DNA from: Sphingopyxis microcysteis
GTDB taxonomy: Bacteria > Pseudomonadota > Alphaproteobacteria > Sphingomonadales > Sphingomonadaceae
Length of the DNA stretch: 64,000 nt
Assembly (NCBI RefSeq): GCF_012274265.1
Contig: NZ_JAANYY010000002.1
Span: 620,001 to 684,000 of the forward strand
Reading direction: 5' to 3'
The stretch's first letter is position 1, and the number at the start of each line of letters is the position of its first letter. The translations under genes and the position numbers were made by a program. The notes beneath the pieces are model-generated. The model was given only the letters and a program-made list of their open reading frames with translations. It ran no database searches and had not been told where the DNA came from. Shown in pieces: positions 16,483 through 24,361 of the stretch.

Positions 16483-18405
16483 ATGGCTCGATTTAAGGGT
16501 TTGCGTTCGACATCTTCGGCTTTTTCGGCGGCATTGGTCCTATTTTCAGCCGGATTGGGGCAAGCGCAAACGACCGTCTCTGATTCGGCGGCCCTGTTCG
16601 GCTCGGTCGGCTCGGTCGATGATATCAGTCTCTCGCCTGATGGCTCTGCGATCGCCTTTATCTCGCCATCGCCGACTGGCGGTAATGATCTGTTTGTTGT
16701 TGGTACCGCCGAAGGCGCCGTCCCCCGACGGATCATGCGCGCGAGTGGTGATCCGGAGTTTTTCTCGTGGTGCGGGTGGGAAAATGCAAAACGCTTGCTT
16801 TGCGAAATCGCCGGTCGCGAAAAAGGACAGGGACGCGACGTCAATTCTTTCCGGCGATTGATGGCGCTCGACCCCGACGGTAAGAACCTGAATGTCGTCG
16901 GGCCTGAAGGAAAATATGCGTTTGCAGGCAGCCATTTGATCGACTGGCTGCCCGCCGAAGACGATCGGATCATGCTGTGGCATCCCAGCAACCGCGTTGT
17001 CACGATTTCGACGCGCAACGAGGATGAAAAGACCGTCGAAGCGCCGCGCACATATGCCGTCAATTATTTGTCCGACGAAACCGGAAAACTGCGCGTTCTG
17101 GTCAGCAATGCATCCAGCGAGAGCGGGATGATCGATGGGAAGAACCGCTATTTTTCGAGGCCTGCTTCTGGCGGAAGCTGGCGAAATCTATCAGTATATG
17201 ACATCTCAGCGCGCGACGGTTTTCGCCCGGTGGCGATCGAACACGGCGCCGACCGCGTGTTCGGTTTTGGCCGAGTGAATGGTCGCGTCGCATTGCAACG
17301 GATGGACCTGCAAGGGGCAGTTGATGCCGAGACGATCTTTTCGCATCCTGAGGTCGACGTGTCGGGCACTCTGCGGATCGGGCAATCGGGGCGGGTAGTT
17401 GGGGTCGCCTATTCGACCGATCGACCACATGCCCATTATTTCGACCCGCGTATTAAAGCGCTGGCAGCACAACTTGAAAAAGCCTTGGGTGCCCGCACGG
17501 TGCGGCTTATTGACGCAACGCGCGATGAGAAGACATTTCTTGTTTGGGCGGGTTCAGACACCGATCCCGGGCATTATTACCTGTTCGACACCGCACTCAA
17601 AAGCTTGCGGCCGTTGCTGGCTGACCGGCCGATGCTTGAAGGCGCAAAGCTGTCCGAGGTACGCCCGATTAAATATCCCGCGGCGGACGGCACTGAAATT
17701 CCTGCATATCTCACGCTTCCGCCCGGCAAAGTCAGTGCCGCTGGCCTGCCAGCAGTGGTTATGCCGCACGGCGGGCCATCTGCTCGCGATGAATGGGGCT
17801 TCGATTGGCTGGCGCAATTCCTCGCTCAGCGCGGTTTCGCGGTACTCCAGCCGAATTTCAGAGGTTCGACCGGCTACGGGGACGAATGGTACCAGCGCAA
17901 CGGTTTTCAATCGTGGCGGACATCGGTTGGAGACGTGAGCGATGCTGGGCGTTGGCTGCTCAGCCAAGGTGTGCCAGCGGCCAAGCTCTCGATCGTCGGC
18001 TGGTCGTACGGTGGTTATGCGGCCTTGCAGTCCGGCGTAATTGCCCCCGACCTGTTCAAGTCGATCGTGGCGATCGCGCCAGTCACTGACCTTGCCCAGC
18101 TGCGACAAGAGGAAAGTCGGTACACGACGGCGCGGATCCAGCGCGACTTTATCGGGACCGGTCCGCATCTGCGCGAAGGTTCGCCTGCGCAAAACGCCGC
18201 GCAATTCAAGGCGCCCGTATTGCTGTTCCACGGGACGATCGATCAGAATGTCGAGCCGACGCAGTCAAAGACCATGGTCCGCGAACTGCAAAAAGCAGGA
18301 CGCGCCGTAGAACTGATCGAATATCCCGGTTTGGCCCACGACCTCGGATCGTCGTCGGCGCGCATCGACATGCTCAAACGGATCGAGGCTTTTCTGCCGA
18401 AGTGA
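16483..18405 (+). CDS. S9 family (prolyl oligopeptidase-like) serine peptidase, exported
   Basis: A 640-residue protein with a signal peptide (FSAALVLFSAGLGQAQ). Residues about 30-400 form the beta-propeller-like region (SLSPDGSAIAFIS is a typical blade). The alpha/beta hydrolase domain follows, with Ser508 in GWSYGG, Asp587 in HGTIDQNVEP and His619 in GLAHDLG. It is complete and likely an active acylaminoacyl/dipeptidyl-type peptidase in the periplasm. The frame opens at 16384; I use ATG 16483 because it starts the signal peptide and has AGCAGG nearby, with ATG 16459 as the alternative. Codon use is visibly less GC-rich than in neighbours. It ends at a strong terminator shared with rpsD. Confidence 0.88.
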   Translation: MARFKGLRSTSSAFSAALVLFSAGLGQAQTTVSDSAALFGSVGSVDDISLSPDGSAIAFISPSPTGGNDLFVVGTAEGAVPRRIMRASGDPEFFSWCGWENAKRLLCEIAGREKGQGRDVNSFRRLMALDPDGKNLNVVGPEGKYAFAGSHLIDWLPAEDDRIMLWHPSNRVVTISTRNEDEKTVEAPRTYAVNYLSDETGKLRVLVSNASSESGMIDGKNRYFSRPASGGSWRNLSVYDISARDGFRPVAIEHGADRVFGFGRVNGRVALQRMDLQGAVDAETIFSHPEVDVSGTLRIGQSGRVVGVAYSTDRPHAHYFDPRIKALAAQLEKALGARTVRLIDATRDEKTFLVWAGSDTDPGHYYLFDTALKSLRPLLADRPMLEGAKLSEVRPIKYPAADGTEIPAYLTLPPGKVSAAGLPAVVMPHGGPSARDEWGFDWLAQFLAQRGFAVLQPNFRGSTGYGDEWYQRNGFQSWRTSVGDVSDAGRWLLSQGVPAAKLSIVGWSYGGYAALQSGVIAPDLFKSIVAIAPVTDLAQLRQEESRYTTARIQRDFIGTGPHLREGSPAQNAAQFKAPVLLFHGTIDQNVEPTQSKTMVRELQKAGRAVELIEYPGLAHDLGSSSARIDMLKRIEAFLPK

Positions 18406-18416
18406 CAAGGCAATAA

Positions 18417-18446
18417 AAAAGGGCGGTCCTTTCGGGCCGCCCTTTT
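18417..18446. terminator. Strong bidirectional Rho-independent terminator
   Basis: AAAAGGGCGGTCC, loop TTTC, then GGGCCGCCCTTTT form a 13-bp stem with one G-U pair, with A-runs on the left and T-runs on the right. It serves the converging S9 peptidase and rpsD transcripts. Confidence 0.93.
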
Positions 18447-18468
18447 GAATTCTTCCGATGGTAACCGA

Positions 18469-19080
18469 TCAGCGCGAATAGAATTCGACGACCAGATTGG
18501 GCTCCATCTTCACCGGATAGGGCACTTCGTCGAGCGTCGGCACGCGAACGTACGTCGTCTTGGTGCCGTCGACCGCCAGATATTCGGGCAGGTCGCGCTC
18601 GGGCAGGCTCTGCGCTTCGGCAACCAGCGCCATTTCCTGCGCCTTCTTGCCGAGGGTGATTTCGTCGCCCGGCTTCACCAGGCGGCTGGCGACGTTGCAC
18701 TTCACGCCGTTCACATAGACGTGGCCGTGGCTGACGAGCTGGCGCGCCGAGAAGATCGTCGGGGTGAATTTCGACCGATAGACGACGGCGTCGAGGCGGC
18801 GCTCGAGCAGGCCGATCAGGTTCTGACCGGTGTCGCCCTTCATACGCGACGCTTCGAAATAGTTCTTCTTGAACTGCTTCTCGGTGATGTCGCCGTAATA
18901 GCCCTTCAGCTTCTGCTTCGCGCGGAGCTGGATACCGAAGTCCGACACCTTGCCCTTGCGGCGCTGGCCGTGCTGGCCAGGGCCATATTCGCGGCGGTTG
19001 ACCGGGCTCTTCGGGCGACCCCAGATGTTCTCGCCCATGCGGCGGTCGAGTTTATACTTGGCGCTCTGGCGCTTCGACAT
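18469..19080 (-). CDS. rpsD: 30S ribosomal protein S4
   Basis: A 203-residue primary 16S rRNA-binding protein. It starts [21 protein letters not shown]; conserved stretches are [22 protein letters not shown] and [12 protein letters not shown], and the S4 RNA-binding motif contains [14 protein letters not shown] (each shown in part). The alphaproteobacterial form has no zinc-binding Cys. I start at ATG 19080; an ATG four codons earlier gives a non-family extension. It stands alone, as in many alphaproteobacteria. The 213-base leader (19081-19293) has a small hairpin (ATAGGA/TCCTAT near 19136-19154), which could be a regulatory element but is not convincing. Confidence 0.97.
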   Translation of the reverse strand: MSKRQSAKYKLDRRMGENIWGRPKSPVNRREYGPGQHGQRRKGKVSDFGIQLRAKQKLKGYYGDITEKQFKKNYFEASRMKGDTGQNLIGLLERRLDAVVYRSKFTPTIFSARQLVSHGHVYVNGVKCNVASRLVKPGDEITLGKKAQEMALVAEAQSLPERDLPEYLAVDGTKTTYVRVPTLDEVPYPVKMEPNLVVEFYSR

Positions 19081-19293
19081 TGTCGTCTCCAATATGCTGT
19101 GTGCCGAAGGATTTCGGCGGGTTCCCGGGTCGCACCATAGGAGCTACGTCCTATGCGACCGCCGCTTCACCGGGGTGCGGGGTCCATTGCGAAGGCGCGC
19201 GGTTAGCCGGGGGGCGGGGCAAAGTCAAGCGTGCGGCGCTGTGTCCGTACTGGTGCCTCGACAGCCGGATAAATTCCGCTAAACGCTCGGCGC

Positions 19294-19608
19294 ATGACTG
19301 ACATCAAACTTCCCGAACAGTGCGAGACGATGATCGACGTGCGCGCCGGCGTCGATCAGATGGACCGCGAACTTGTCGCGCTGCTGGCGCGGCGCTTTGG
19401 CTATATGGACGCCGCGGCGCGGATCAAGACCGATCATGGCGCCGTGCGCAACGAAGCGCGCAAGGCGCAGGTGCTGGACAATGTGGCGCGCGAGGCCGAG
19501 CTGGCCGGGCTGCCACCCGAGCATTTCCGCGCGATATGGGACGTGCTGGTCGAGCAGTCGATCGCCTATGAAGCCACCGAGTGGCGCCGCATTCGTGCCG
19601 ATCACTGA
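19294..19608 (+). CDS. Chorismate mutase, AroQ class
   Basis: A 104-residue all-helical protein of the monofunctional AroQ/PchB type that converts chorismate to prephenate for Phe/Tyr synthesis. Conserved features are an early Arg in VRAGVDQMDRELVALLARR, the Lys in AARIKTDHGAVRNEARKAQVLDNV (two charged active-site residues in the second helix), and the helix-3 Glu/Gln region EQSIAYEATEW. Size matches free-standing AroQ proteins (90-110). A PchB-type isochorismate-pyruvate lyase cannot be excluded because the folds are the same. It is unlinked to the trp genes further on, which use the same substrate. Confidence 0.82.
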   Translation: MTDIKLPEQCETMIDVRAGVDQMDRELVALLARRFGYMDAAARIKTDHGAVRNEARKAQVLDNVAREAELAGLPPEHFRAIWDVLVEQSIAYEATEWRRIRADH

Positions 19609-19614
19609 CCCTGG

Positions 19615-19863
19615 TTAGCGGCGCCCCCCGTTAGGCGCCGCTGTTTCGGCGCGCGCCGCGTCGGGGGCAGGCTGCACCGGTTCGGCGACAACGCGGCAGA
19701 CGCGCTTTGGTACCGTCCTGCCGGTCGTTTCGACCTTTTGGCAAATCTTCTTGGGCTTGGCGGGCTTTGTCGAACCTGCTGCGTCGGGGGTCGCAGGGGG
19801 TGCTGCCGTTGCCGCATCAGGCGCGGCGGACGACAGGGCGAGGGAGAGGAAAAGCGTCAGCAT
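19615..19863 (-). CDS. Small secreted protein with CxK/R...TG.R...CR motif (paralogue 1)
   Basis: 82 residues: signal peptide (MLTLFLSLALSSAAPDAA), an Ala/Pro/Lys linker, then a compact core KPKKICQKVETTGRTVPKRV ending in CR. The two Cys are 14 residues apart and could form a disulfide. The C-terminus is Ala/Pro-rich. The neighbour at 19998-20225 has the same plan and core motif, so the two are tandem paralogues. I know similar short proteins as unnamed conserved proteins of sphingomonads; no function is assigned. Convergent with the chorismate mutase gene, 6 nt apart. Confidence 0.72.
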   Translation of the reverse strand: MLTLFLSLALSSAAPDAATAAPPATPDAAGSTKPAKPKKICQKVETTGRTVPKRVCRVVAEPVQPAPDAARAETAAPNGGRR

Positions 19864-19997
19864 CGAATCAAACTCCTTGATCGGATCAAGGCCTAAATTC
19901 GCTTCGCTAAACGGCCAAGGTACCGGTGCACCATGGCTTGATAGTGACTGGCAAGGGGGTGAGGGGTGACGGGCGCCGGGTCAGGCACCCGCCGCCA

Positions 19998-20225
19998 TCA
20001 CTTGGCGCCCTTCAGCTGCTGGCTGGTCGTGTCGGCCTGACGATCCCAGCTTTCCTGCGTACGGCATTCGCGCTCGGGCAGGCGGCTGCCGGTGTTGGCG
20101 ATCCGGCGGCAGATCAGCTTCGGCTTGACCTTTTCGGGCTTGGCCGCCGTCTCGGTCGTCGGCGATGCGGGCGGGGTTTCGGTGGTCGCAGCGGCAAGCG
20201 CCAGCGACATCATCAAGGTCAACAT
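19998..20225 (-). CDS. Small secreted protein with CxK/R...TG.R...CR motif (paralogue 2)
   Basis: 75 residues: signal peptide (MLTLMMSLALAAATTE), a Thr/Pro/Lys linker, then the core KPKLICRRIANTGSRLPERE followed by CRTQESWDRQ. The core aligns with paralogue 1 without gaps (K-P-K, I-C, T-G-x-R, C-R) and has the extra E-S-W tail that paralogue 1 has lost. An ATG at 20225 is followed by the same MLTL start. Unknown function; possibly an envelope-located disulfide protein. It lies 134 nt upstream of paralogue 1 on the same strand. Confidence 0.72.
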   Translation of the reverse strand: MLTLMMSLALAAATTETPPASPTTETAAKPEKVKPKLICRRIANTGSRLPERECRTQESWDRQADTTSQQLKGAK

Positions 20226-20258
20226 GAACGATCGAACTCCAAGGAGGGGAGGCGTCTG

Positions 20259-21410
20259 TTATCGCGCGCGCGGCGTCCTGCCAAGACTGGTTATGACCCC
20301 GTGCATCATCCTGATATCATTGTGCGACCAGCCGGTCTTGGTCAGCGCGGTACGCAACGTGCGCAGCGTCGCCTCGGTTCGTTCGGGCGGATTGAAATAG
20401 CCGCTGGCGTCGAGGTCGCGGACCAGGTGCTGGATCAATTCCTCCAGCTCGCCATGCGGCGCGACGGGATCGAGCGCCACGGTCGGCGGGCTGGCGAGCG
20501 CGACGCCGCCTTCACCTTCGCCCGGCGCATGCTTTGACCATTCATAGGCGAGCAGGATCACGGCCTGCGCCAGGTTCAGCGATGCGAAGGCGGGGTTGAT
20601 CGGAACGGTCACGATCGCGTGGGCGAGGGCGACGTCGTCGGTTTCGAGCCCCGAACGCTCGGCGCCGAAAACATAGGCCGAACGTCCAGCCTCGGTATGC
20701 ACGGCGCGCGCCGCGGCTTCCGGGGTCAGCACCGGCTTCATCACCCCCCGCTTGCGCACGGTGGTGGCATAGATGGTGGTGCAATCGGCGACGGCGTCGG
20801 CCAGGCTATCAAACACCCGCGCCTCGGCGAGCACGACGTCGGCGCCCGCCGCCACCGGACCTGCGTCGGGGTTGGGCCAACCGTCGCGCGGCGCGACGAG
20901 GCGCAACTCGGTCAGCCCGAAATTCAGCATCGCCCGCGCCGCCTTGCCGATATTTTCGCCAAGTTGCGGACGGACGAGGATGATGACGGGCGGTGGGGCT
21001 GCGGTCCTTCGAGACGCGCCTTCGCCGGGGCTCAGTCGCTCCTCAGGACGAACGGGGTTTGTTTGTGTCCGTTCGTCCTGAGGAGAGGCAGAGACTGAGC
21101 TTGGCGAAGGCTCTTCCTCGTCTCGAAGGATATTCGCACGGCTTGCGAGCCGACGGATCGCGGGCCAGTCGCCACGGATCAGGGCTTCCTTTTTGGCGCG
21201 CGACCATCCCTTGACCTGCCGTTCAGCTTCCAAGGCTTCGACCCGGGTGGAAAACTCGGCACTCCAGACAAGCTCTACAGGCCGTCGCGTCGCGGTATAA
21301 CCCGAAACTTCTCCGGCCTGATGTTCCCCGAACCGATATTCGAGATGGTCTGTGTGCCCAATATAGTAGCTGCCATCCCTACAGCGCAGCATATAGGTCC
21401 AAAATGTCAT
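20259..21410 (-). CDS. trmJ: Fusion: GIY-YIG nuclease domain + TrmJ-type tRNA 2'-O-methyltransferase
   Basis: A single 383-residue frame. Residues 1-93 are a complete GIY-YIG domain (TYMLRCRDGSYYIGHT, Arg in YRFGEHQ, Glu in ALEAERQVKGWSRAKK). Residues 94-136 are a linker encoded by a palindromic repeat. Residues 137-383 are a SpoU/TrmJ methyltransferase: VIILVRPQLGENIGKAARAM (motif 1), VFGAERSGLETDD (motif 2) and VPINPAFASLNLAQAVILLAYE (motif 3, given in part), expected to methylate position 32 of tRNA. Between the two domains there is no in-frame ATG, GTG or TTG, so the methyltransferase seems to depend on the fused start. Last of the rpiB-glyA-nrdR gene row on this strand. Confidence 0.85.
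   Translation of the reverse strand: MTFWTYMLRCRDGSYYIGHTDHLEYRFGEHQAGEVSGYTATRRPVELVWSAEFSTRVEALEAERQVKGWSRAKKEALIRGDWPAIRRLASRANILRDEEEPSPSSVSASPQDERTQTNPVRPEERLSPGEGASRRTAAPPPVIILVRPQLGENIGKAARAMLNFGLTELRLVAPRDGWPNPDAGPVAAGADVVLAEARVFDSLADAVADCTTIYATTVRKRGVMKPVLTPEAAARAVHTEAGRSAYVFGAERSGLETDDVALAHAIVTVPINPAFASLNLAQAVILLAYEWSKHAPGEGEGGVALASPPTVALDPVAPHGELEELIQHLVRDLDASGYFNPPERTEATLRTLRTALTKTGWSHNDIRMMHGVITSLGRTPRAR
21005..21130. repeat. Palindromic repeat inside the fusion gene (family G)
   Basis: Nested mirror arms: TCCTTCGAGAC (21005-21015) with GTCTCGAAGGA (21120-21130); GCCTTCGCC with GGCGAAGGC; CTCAGTC with GACTGAG; and a perfect 17-bp core CTCCTCAGGACGAACGG (21039-21055) with CCGTTCGTCCTGAGGAG (21069-21085). 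It looks like the other intergenic palindromes but is translated as the domain linker. Confidence 0.92.
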
Positions 21411-21487
21411 GGGCTGCCTGCTTTCGCGTTTCTCGCTGCGCTCGAAATAGTCCCTCGTCTTCGCTCGCGAAAACGGAGAAAAAAGAT

Positions 21488-21952
21488 CTAGCTCTTATGC
21501 GCCGCCTCGGTCACCGACGAGGCGAATTCCTCGAAATCCCGGGCTTCGGTGAACTCGCGATAGACGCTGGCGAAGCGGATATAGGCGACGCTGTCGAAAC
21601 CCTTCAGCGCTTCCATCACCATCGCGCCGATTTGCGCGGCCTGCACTTCATTCTCACCCGATGTTTCCAGCTGGCGCTGGATGCCCGACACCAGCCGTTC
21701 GATGCGTGCGCCGTCGATCGGGCGCTTGCGGCACGCGATCTGGATGCTTCGCATCAGTTTCTCGCGGTCAAAGGGTTCGCGCCCGCCGCCCGCCTTGAGC
21801 ACCGACACTTCGCGCAGCTGGATGCGCTCGAAGGTGGTAAAGCGCGCCCCGCAATCCTCGCACTGACGGCGGCGGCGAATCGCGGCGCCGTCCTCGGTCG
21901 GACGGCTGTCCTTCACCTGGCTGTCTTCATGGCCGCAATAGGGACAGCGCAT
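21488..21952 (-). CDS. nrdR: Transcriptional repressor of ribonucleotide reductase genes
   Basis: A 154-residue NrdR. The N-terminal zinc ribbon has [15 protein letters not shown] and [13 protein letters not shown] (two CxxC pairs within residues 3-34). The ATP-cone follows from about residue 48 ([20 protein letters not shown], in part). It senses ATP/dATP and represses nrd operons when dATP is high. The length and order match the family. It lies between glyA and the GIY-YIG-TrmJ gene on the same strand, a common alphaproteobacterial order after glyA. No nrd gene is in the window. Confidence 0.95.
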   Translation of the reverse strand: MRCPYCGHEDSQVKDSRPTEDGAAIRRRRQCEDCGARFTTFERIQLREVSVLKAGGGREPFDREKLMRSIQIACRKRPIDGARIERLVSGIQRQLETSGENEVQAAQIGAMVMEALKGFDSVAYIRFASVYREFTEARDFEEFASSVTEAAHKS

Positions 21953-21955
21953 GGT

Positions 21956-22210
21956 CTAGCGTTTCACCCGCGAATAAAGCGCGATCGCGGCGCCCGCGAA
22001 CAGCCCGACGGGCCAGCTCACCACCGGCAGGATGGCGCCTGCGACCGCTCCAATTACGCCGCCGGTGAGGACCGGCTTGGTCGACGGATGCGCCAGTCCC
22101 TGCTTGCCCATCGCCTTGACCTCTTCGATCGTCAGCTCCGCCAGTGTCGGCTCTTCGGGATGTTGGCGCGCCAACGGTTTTAGCCCTGATAGATCGGAAA
22201 GCGTTCGCAC
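21956..22210 (-). CDS. Small membrane protein of unknown function
   Basis: 84 residues if read from GTG 22210, overlapping the end of glyA by 31 nt. An ATG at 22111 would give 51 residues and has GAAGAGGTCAAGG just upstream, so the shorter form is quite possible. The C-terminal half has one or two hydrophobic segments ([18 protein letters not shown] and [12 protein letters not shown]) and a basic tail. It sits exactly between glyA and nrdR (3 nt gap to nrdR), so it is co-transcribed with them. I do not recognise a family. Confidence 0.6.
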   Translation of the reverse strand: MRTLSDLSGLKPLARQHPEEPTLAELTIEEVKAMGKQGLAHPSTKPVLTGGVIGAVAGAILPVVSWPVGLFAGAAIALYSRVKR

Positions 22211-23487
22211 AGCGCGCGAACGCGGCCGCGCACATTGGCTTCGACATCGGCATCGCCATGCTCGCCCTTGTCGCGCAGTGCTTCGAGCACGTCGGCGACC
22301 ATGTCGCCGATTTCCTCGAACTCGGCGATGCCGAAGCCGCGCGTCGTGCCCGCGGGCGACCCGACGCGGATGCCGCTGGTCTTGATCGGCGGCAGCGGGT
22401 CAAAGGGAATGCCGTTCTTGTTGCAGGTGATCGCGCTGCGTTCGAGCGCCTCGTCGGCGTCGCGGCCGGTGACGCCGAGCGGACGCAGGTCGATGAGGGC
22501 GAGATGCGTGTCGGTGCCGCCCGCGACGACATCGGCGCCGCGCGCCTTGAGTCGACCGGCGAGTGCCTGCGCATTGGCGACGGTCGCTTTCGCATAATCC
22601 TTGAAATCGGGGCGCAGCGCTTCGCCGAACGCCACGGCCTTGGCAGCGATGACATGCATCAGCGGGCCGCCCTGCAGGCCGGGGAACACCGCGGAATTGA
22701 TGCGCTTGGCGATCGCTTCGTCATTGGTCAGGATCATACCACCGCGCGGGCCGCGCAGCGTCTTGTGCGTGGTCGTGGTGACGACATGCGCGTGCGGCAG
22801 CGGTGAGGGATGAACGCCCCCCGCCACGAGTCCGGCGAAATGCGCCATATCGACCATCAGCAACGCGCCGACGTCATCGGCGATCTTGCGGAAGCGGGCA
22901 AAGTCCAGGGTGCGGGGATAGGCCGAGCCACCTGCGATGATCAGCGTCGGGCGGTGCTCCTTCGCCAGCGCCTCGACCTGATCGAAATCGACCAGATGAT
23001 CGTCGGCGCGCACGCCATATTGCACGGCATTATACCATTTGCCCGACATCGCGGGCGGCGCGCCGTGGGTCAGGTGACCGCCGGCGTCGAGGCTCATGCC
23101 CAGGATCGTCGCGCCGGGTTTGGTCAGCGCCAGCATCACCGCGCCGTTGGCCTGCGCGCCCGAGTGCGGCTGGACATTGACATAACCGCAGTCGAACAGC
23201 TGCTTGGCGCGGTCGATCGCCAGCGTTTCGACCTCATCCGACGGCGCGCAGCCCTGATAATAGCGACGGCCGGGATAACCCTCGGCATATTTGTTGGTGA
23301 AGACGCTGCCCTGCGCTTCGAGGACAGCTTTCGAGACGATATTCTCGCTGGCGATCAGTTCGATCTGATATTGCTCGCGTTCCAGCTCATGCTTCATCGC
23401 CGCGGCGACGGCGGGATCGACGGTGCCGACGCCGTCGGTGAAATAGCCGGCCGATTTGATGGGCTTGTTAAGCGTGTCGGTGGTCAT
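22180..23487 (-). CDS. glyA: Serine hydroxymethyltransferase
   Basis: A 435-residue PLP enzyme that moves the serine hydroxymethyl group to tetrahydrofolate, making glycine. The PLP Lys is at residue 242 in [15 protein letters not shown]. Other hallmarks are [32 protein letters not shown] and QPHSGAQAN near the N-terminus. Length matches bacterial GlyA. ATG 23487 overlaps the stop of rpiB (ATGA), fixing the start and showing coupling; the 32 residues upstream in the open frame belong to the rpiB region. It heads the source of one-carbon units for the cell. Confidence 0.97.
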   Translation of the reverse strand: MTTDTLNKPIKSAGYFTDGVGTVDPAVAAAMKHELEREQYQIELIASENIVSKAVLEAQGSVFTNKYAEGYPGRRYYQGCAPSDEVETLAIDRAKQLFDCGYVNVQPHSGAQANGAVMLALTKPGATILGMSLDAGGHLTHGAPPAMSGKWYNAVQYGVRADDHLVDFDQVEALAKEHRPTLIIAGGSAYPRTLDFARFRKIADDVGALLMVDMAHFAGLVAGGVHPSPLPHAHVVTTTTHKTLRGPRGGMILTNDEAIAKRINSAVFPGLQGGPLMHVIAAKAVAFGEALRPDFKDYAKATVANAQALAGRLKARGADVVAGGTDTHLALIDLRPLGVTGRDADEALERSAITCNKNGIPFDPLPPIKTSGIRVGSPAGTTRGFGIAEFEEIGDMVADVLEALRDKGEHGDADVEANVRGRVRALCERFPIYQG

Positions 23488-23936
23488 CGGCTGGTCTCCA
23501 GTTGCGGCGGGTTTGAAAGTTTGTCGACGCGGCGCGCATGGCGATCGCCGGCAAAGTCGGTGGTGAGGAAGGCGGTGAGGCACGCCTTGGCCATGTCGAT
23601 GCCGGTCAGGCGCGCGCCCATCGCGATGACATTGGCGTCATTATGTTCGCGCGACAGTTTCGCCGACAGCGGTTCGGACACCAAGGCGCAGCGGGCCGCG
23701 GGATTGCGATTGACCGAGATCGAAATGCCGATCCCCGAACCGCACAGCGCGACGCCGCGCTCCGCACGGGCCTCGGCGATCGCTTCGCCCAGCGCATAGC
23801 CAAAATCGGGGTAATCGACGCTGTCGGGGCCGTTGGTGCCCAAATCCTCGACCATATGGCCTTCGGCGCGCAGCCAGTCGGCGAGGAGCGCTTTCAGCTC
23901 GTAGGCGGCGTGGTCAGAGGCAATGGCGATGCGCAT
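23484..23936 (-). CDS. rpiB: Ribose 5-phosphate isomerase B
   Basis: A 150-residue RpiB/LacAB-family isomerase interconverting ribose 5-phosphate and ribulose 5-phosphate. It starts [16 protein letters not shown]. The catalytic Cys and phosphate-binding loop are in [17 protein letters not shown], and the family motif [13 protein letters not shown] is present. The ATG at 23936 is the only one matching the family; the open frame continues upstream without similarity. It is the first gene of the row rpiB-glyA-small protein-nrdR, joined to glyA by a 4-nt overlap. Confidence 0.95.
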   Translation of the reverse strand: MRIAIASDHAAYELKALLADWLRAEGHMVEDLGTNGPDSVDYPDFGYALGEAIAEARAERGVALCGSGIGISISVNRNPAARCALVSEPLSAKLSREHNDANVIAMGARLTGIDMAKACLTAFLTTDFAGDRHARRVDKLSNPPQLETSR

Positions 23937-24049
23937 CGGCGCGGCTCCCGCTGGGGTCAAGGGAATCGATGTCGGCCCTTTAGGCGACGGCGTGTGATTT
24001 GGCCATAAGCGAGGTGGCAAATTTGTGACGCGGCCGATAAAGCCGCGCC

Positions 24050-24214
24050 ATGTCCGACACCATCATATCCGTGCTGATGCTCACCGGGGTCGTGCTGACC
24101 GGCGGGGCTGCCTATGTTTTCCGCCAGGGCGACAAGCGCCGCGCGCTGCTGATGCTGGTCGCGGCGCTGGTGATGTTCGCCAATGTCGCGGTGTGGCTGG
24201 TGCCAGTGAAATAG
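24050..24214 (+). CDS. Small two-helix membrane protein (54 aa)
   Basis: ATG 24050 to TAG 24212-24214. The protein begins MSDTIISVLMLTGVVLTGGA and has two hydrophobic segments (about residues 4-24 and 32-51) joined by a basic loop with RQGDKRR. The two-helix hairpin, with few polar residues in the helices and a normal codon pattern, makes it likely to be real. A purine-rich GAGGTGG lies upstream at 24011-24017, rather far from the ATG. It is divergent from rpiB and convergent with the hydrolase gene; family unknown. Confidence 0.62.
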   Translation: MSDTIISVLMLTGVVLTGGAAYVFRQGDKRRALLMLVAALVMFANVAVWLVPVK

Positions 24215-24221
24215 TGAAAAT

Positions 24222-24353
24222 CCTCCCTGTCGCGAAGCGATGGGGAGGGGGACCGCGCCCGCAGGGCGTGGTGGAGGGGCCACGACGTCGGCGCCATTGC
24301 CCCTCCGTCAGCGCTTCGCGCTGCCACCTCCCCATGGCTGCGCCACAGGGAGG
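24222..24353. repeat. Palindromic intergenic repeat, family D
   Basis: CCTCCCTGTCGCGAAGCGAT with GGGGAGG on the left mirrors CCTCCCCATGGCTGCGCCAC with AGGGAGG on the right, enclosing a variable centre with CCCCTCCGTCAGCGC. Related copies are at 29545 and 35297. It lies between converging genes. Confidence 0.88.
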
Positions 24354-24361
24354 CTCAATGC

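Noticed and set aside
19081..19293. Possible S4-binding leader hairpin upstream of rpsD
   Set aside because: A stem (ATAGGA/TCCTAT) is visible, but it has a bulge and no match to known S4 leader structures.
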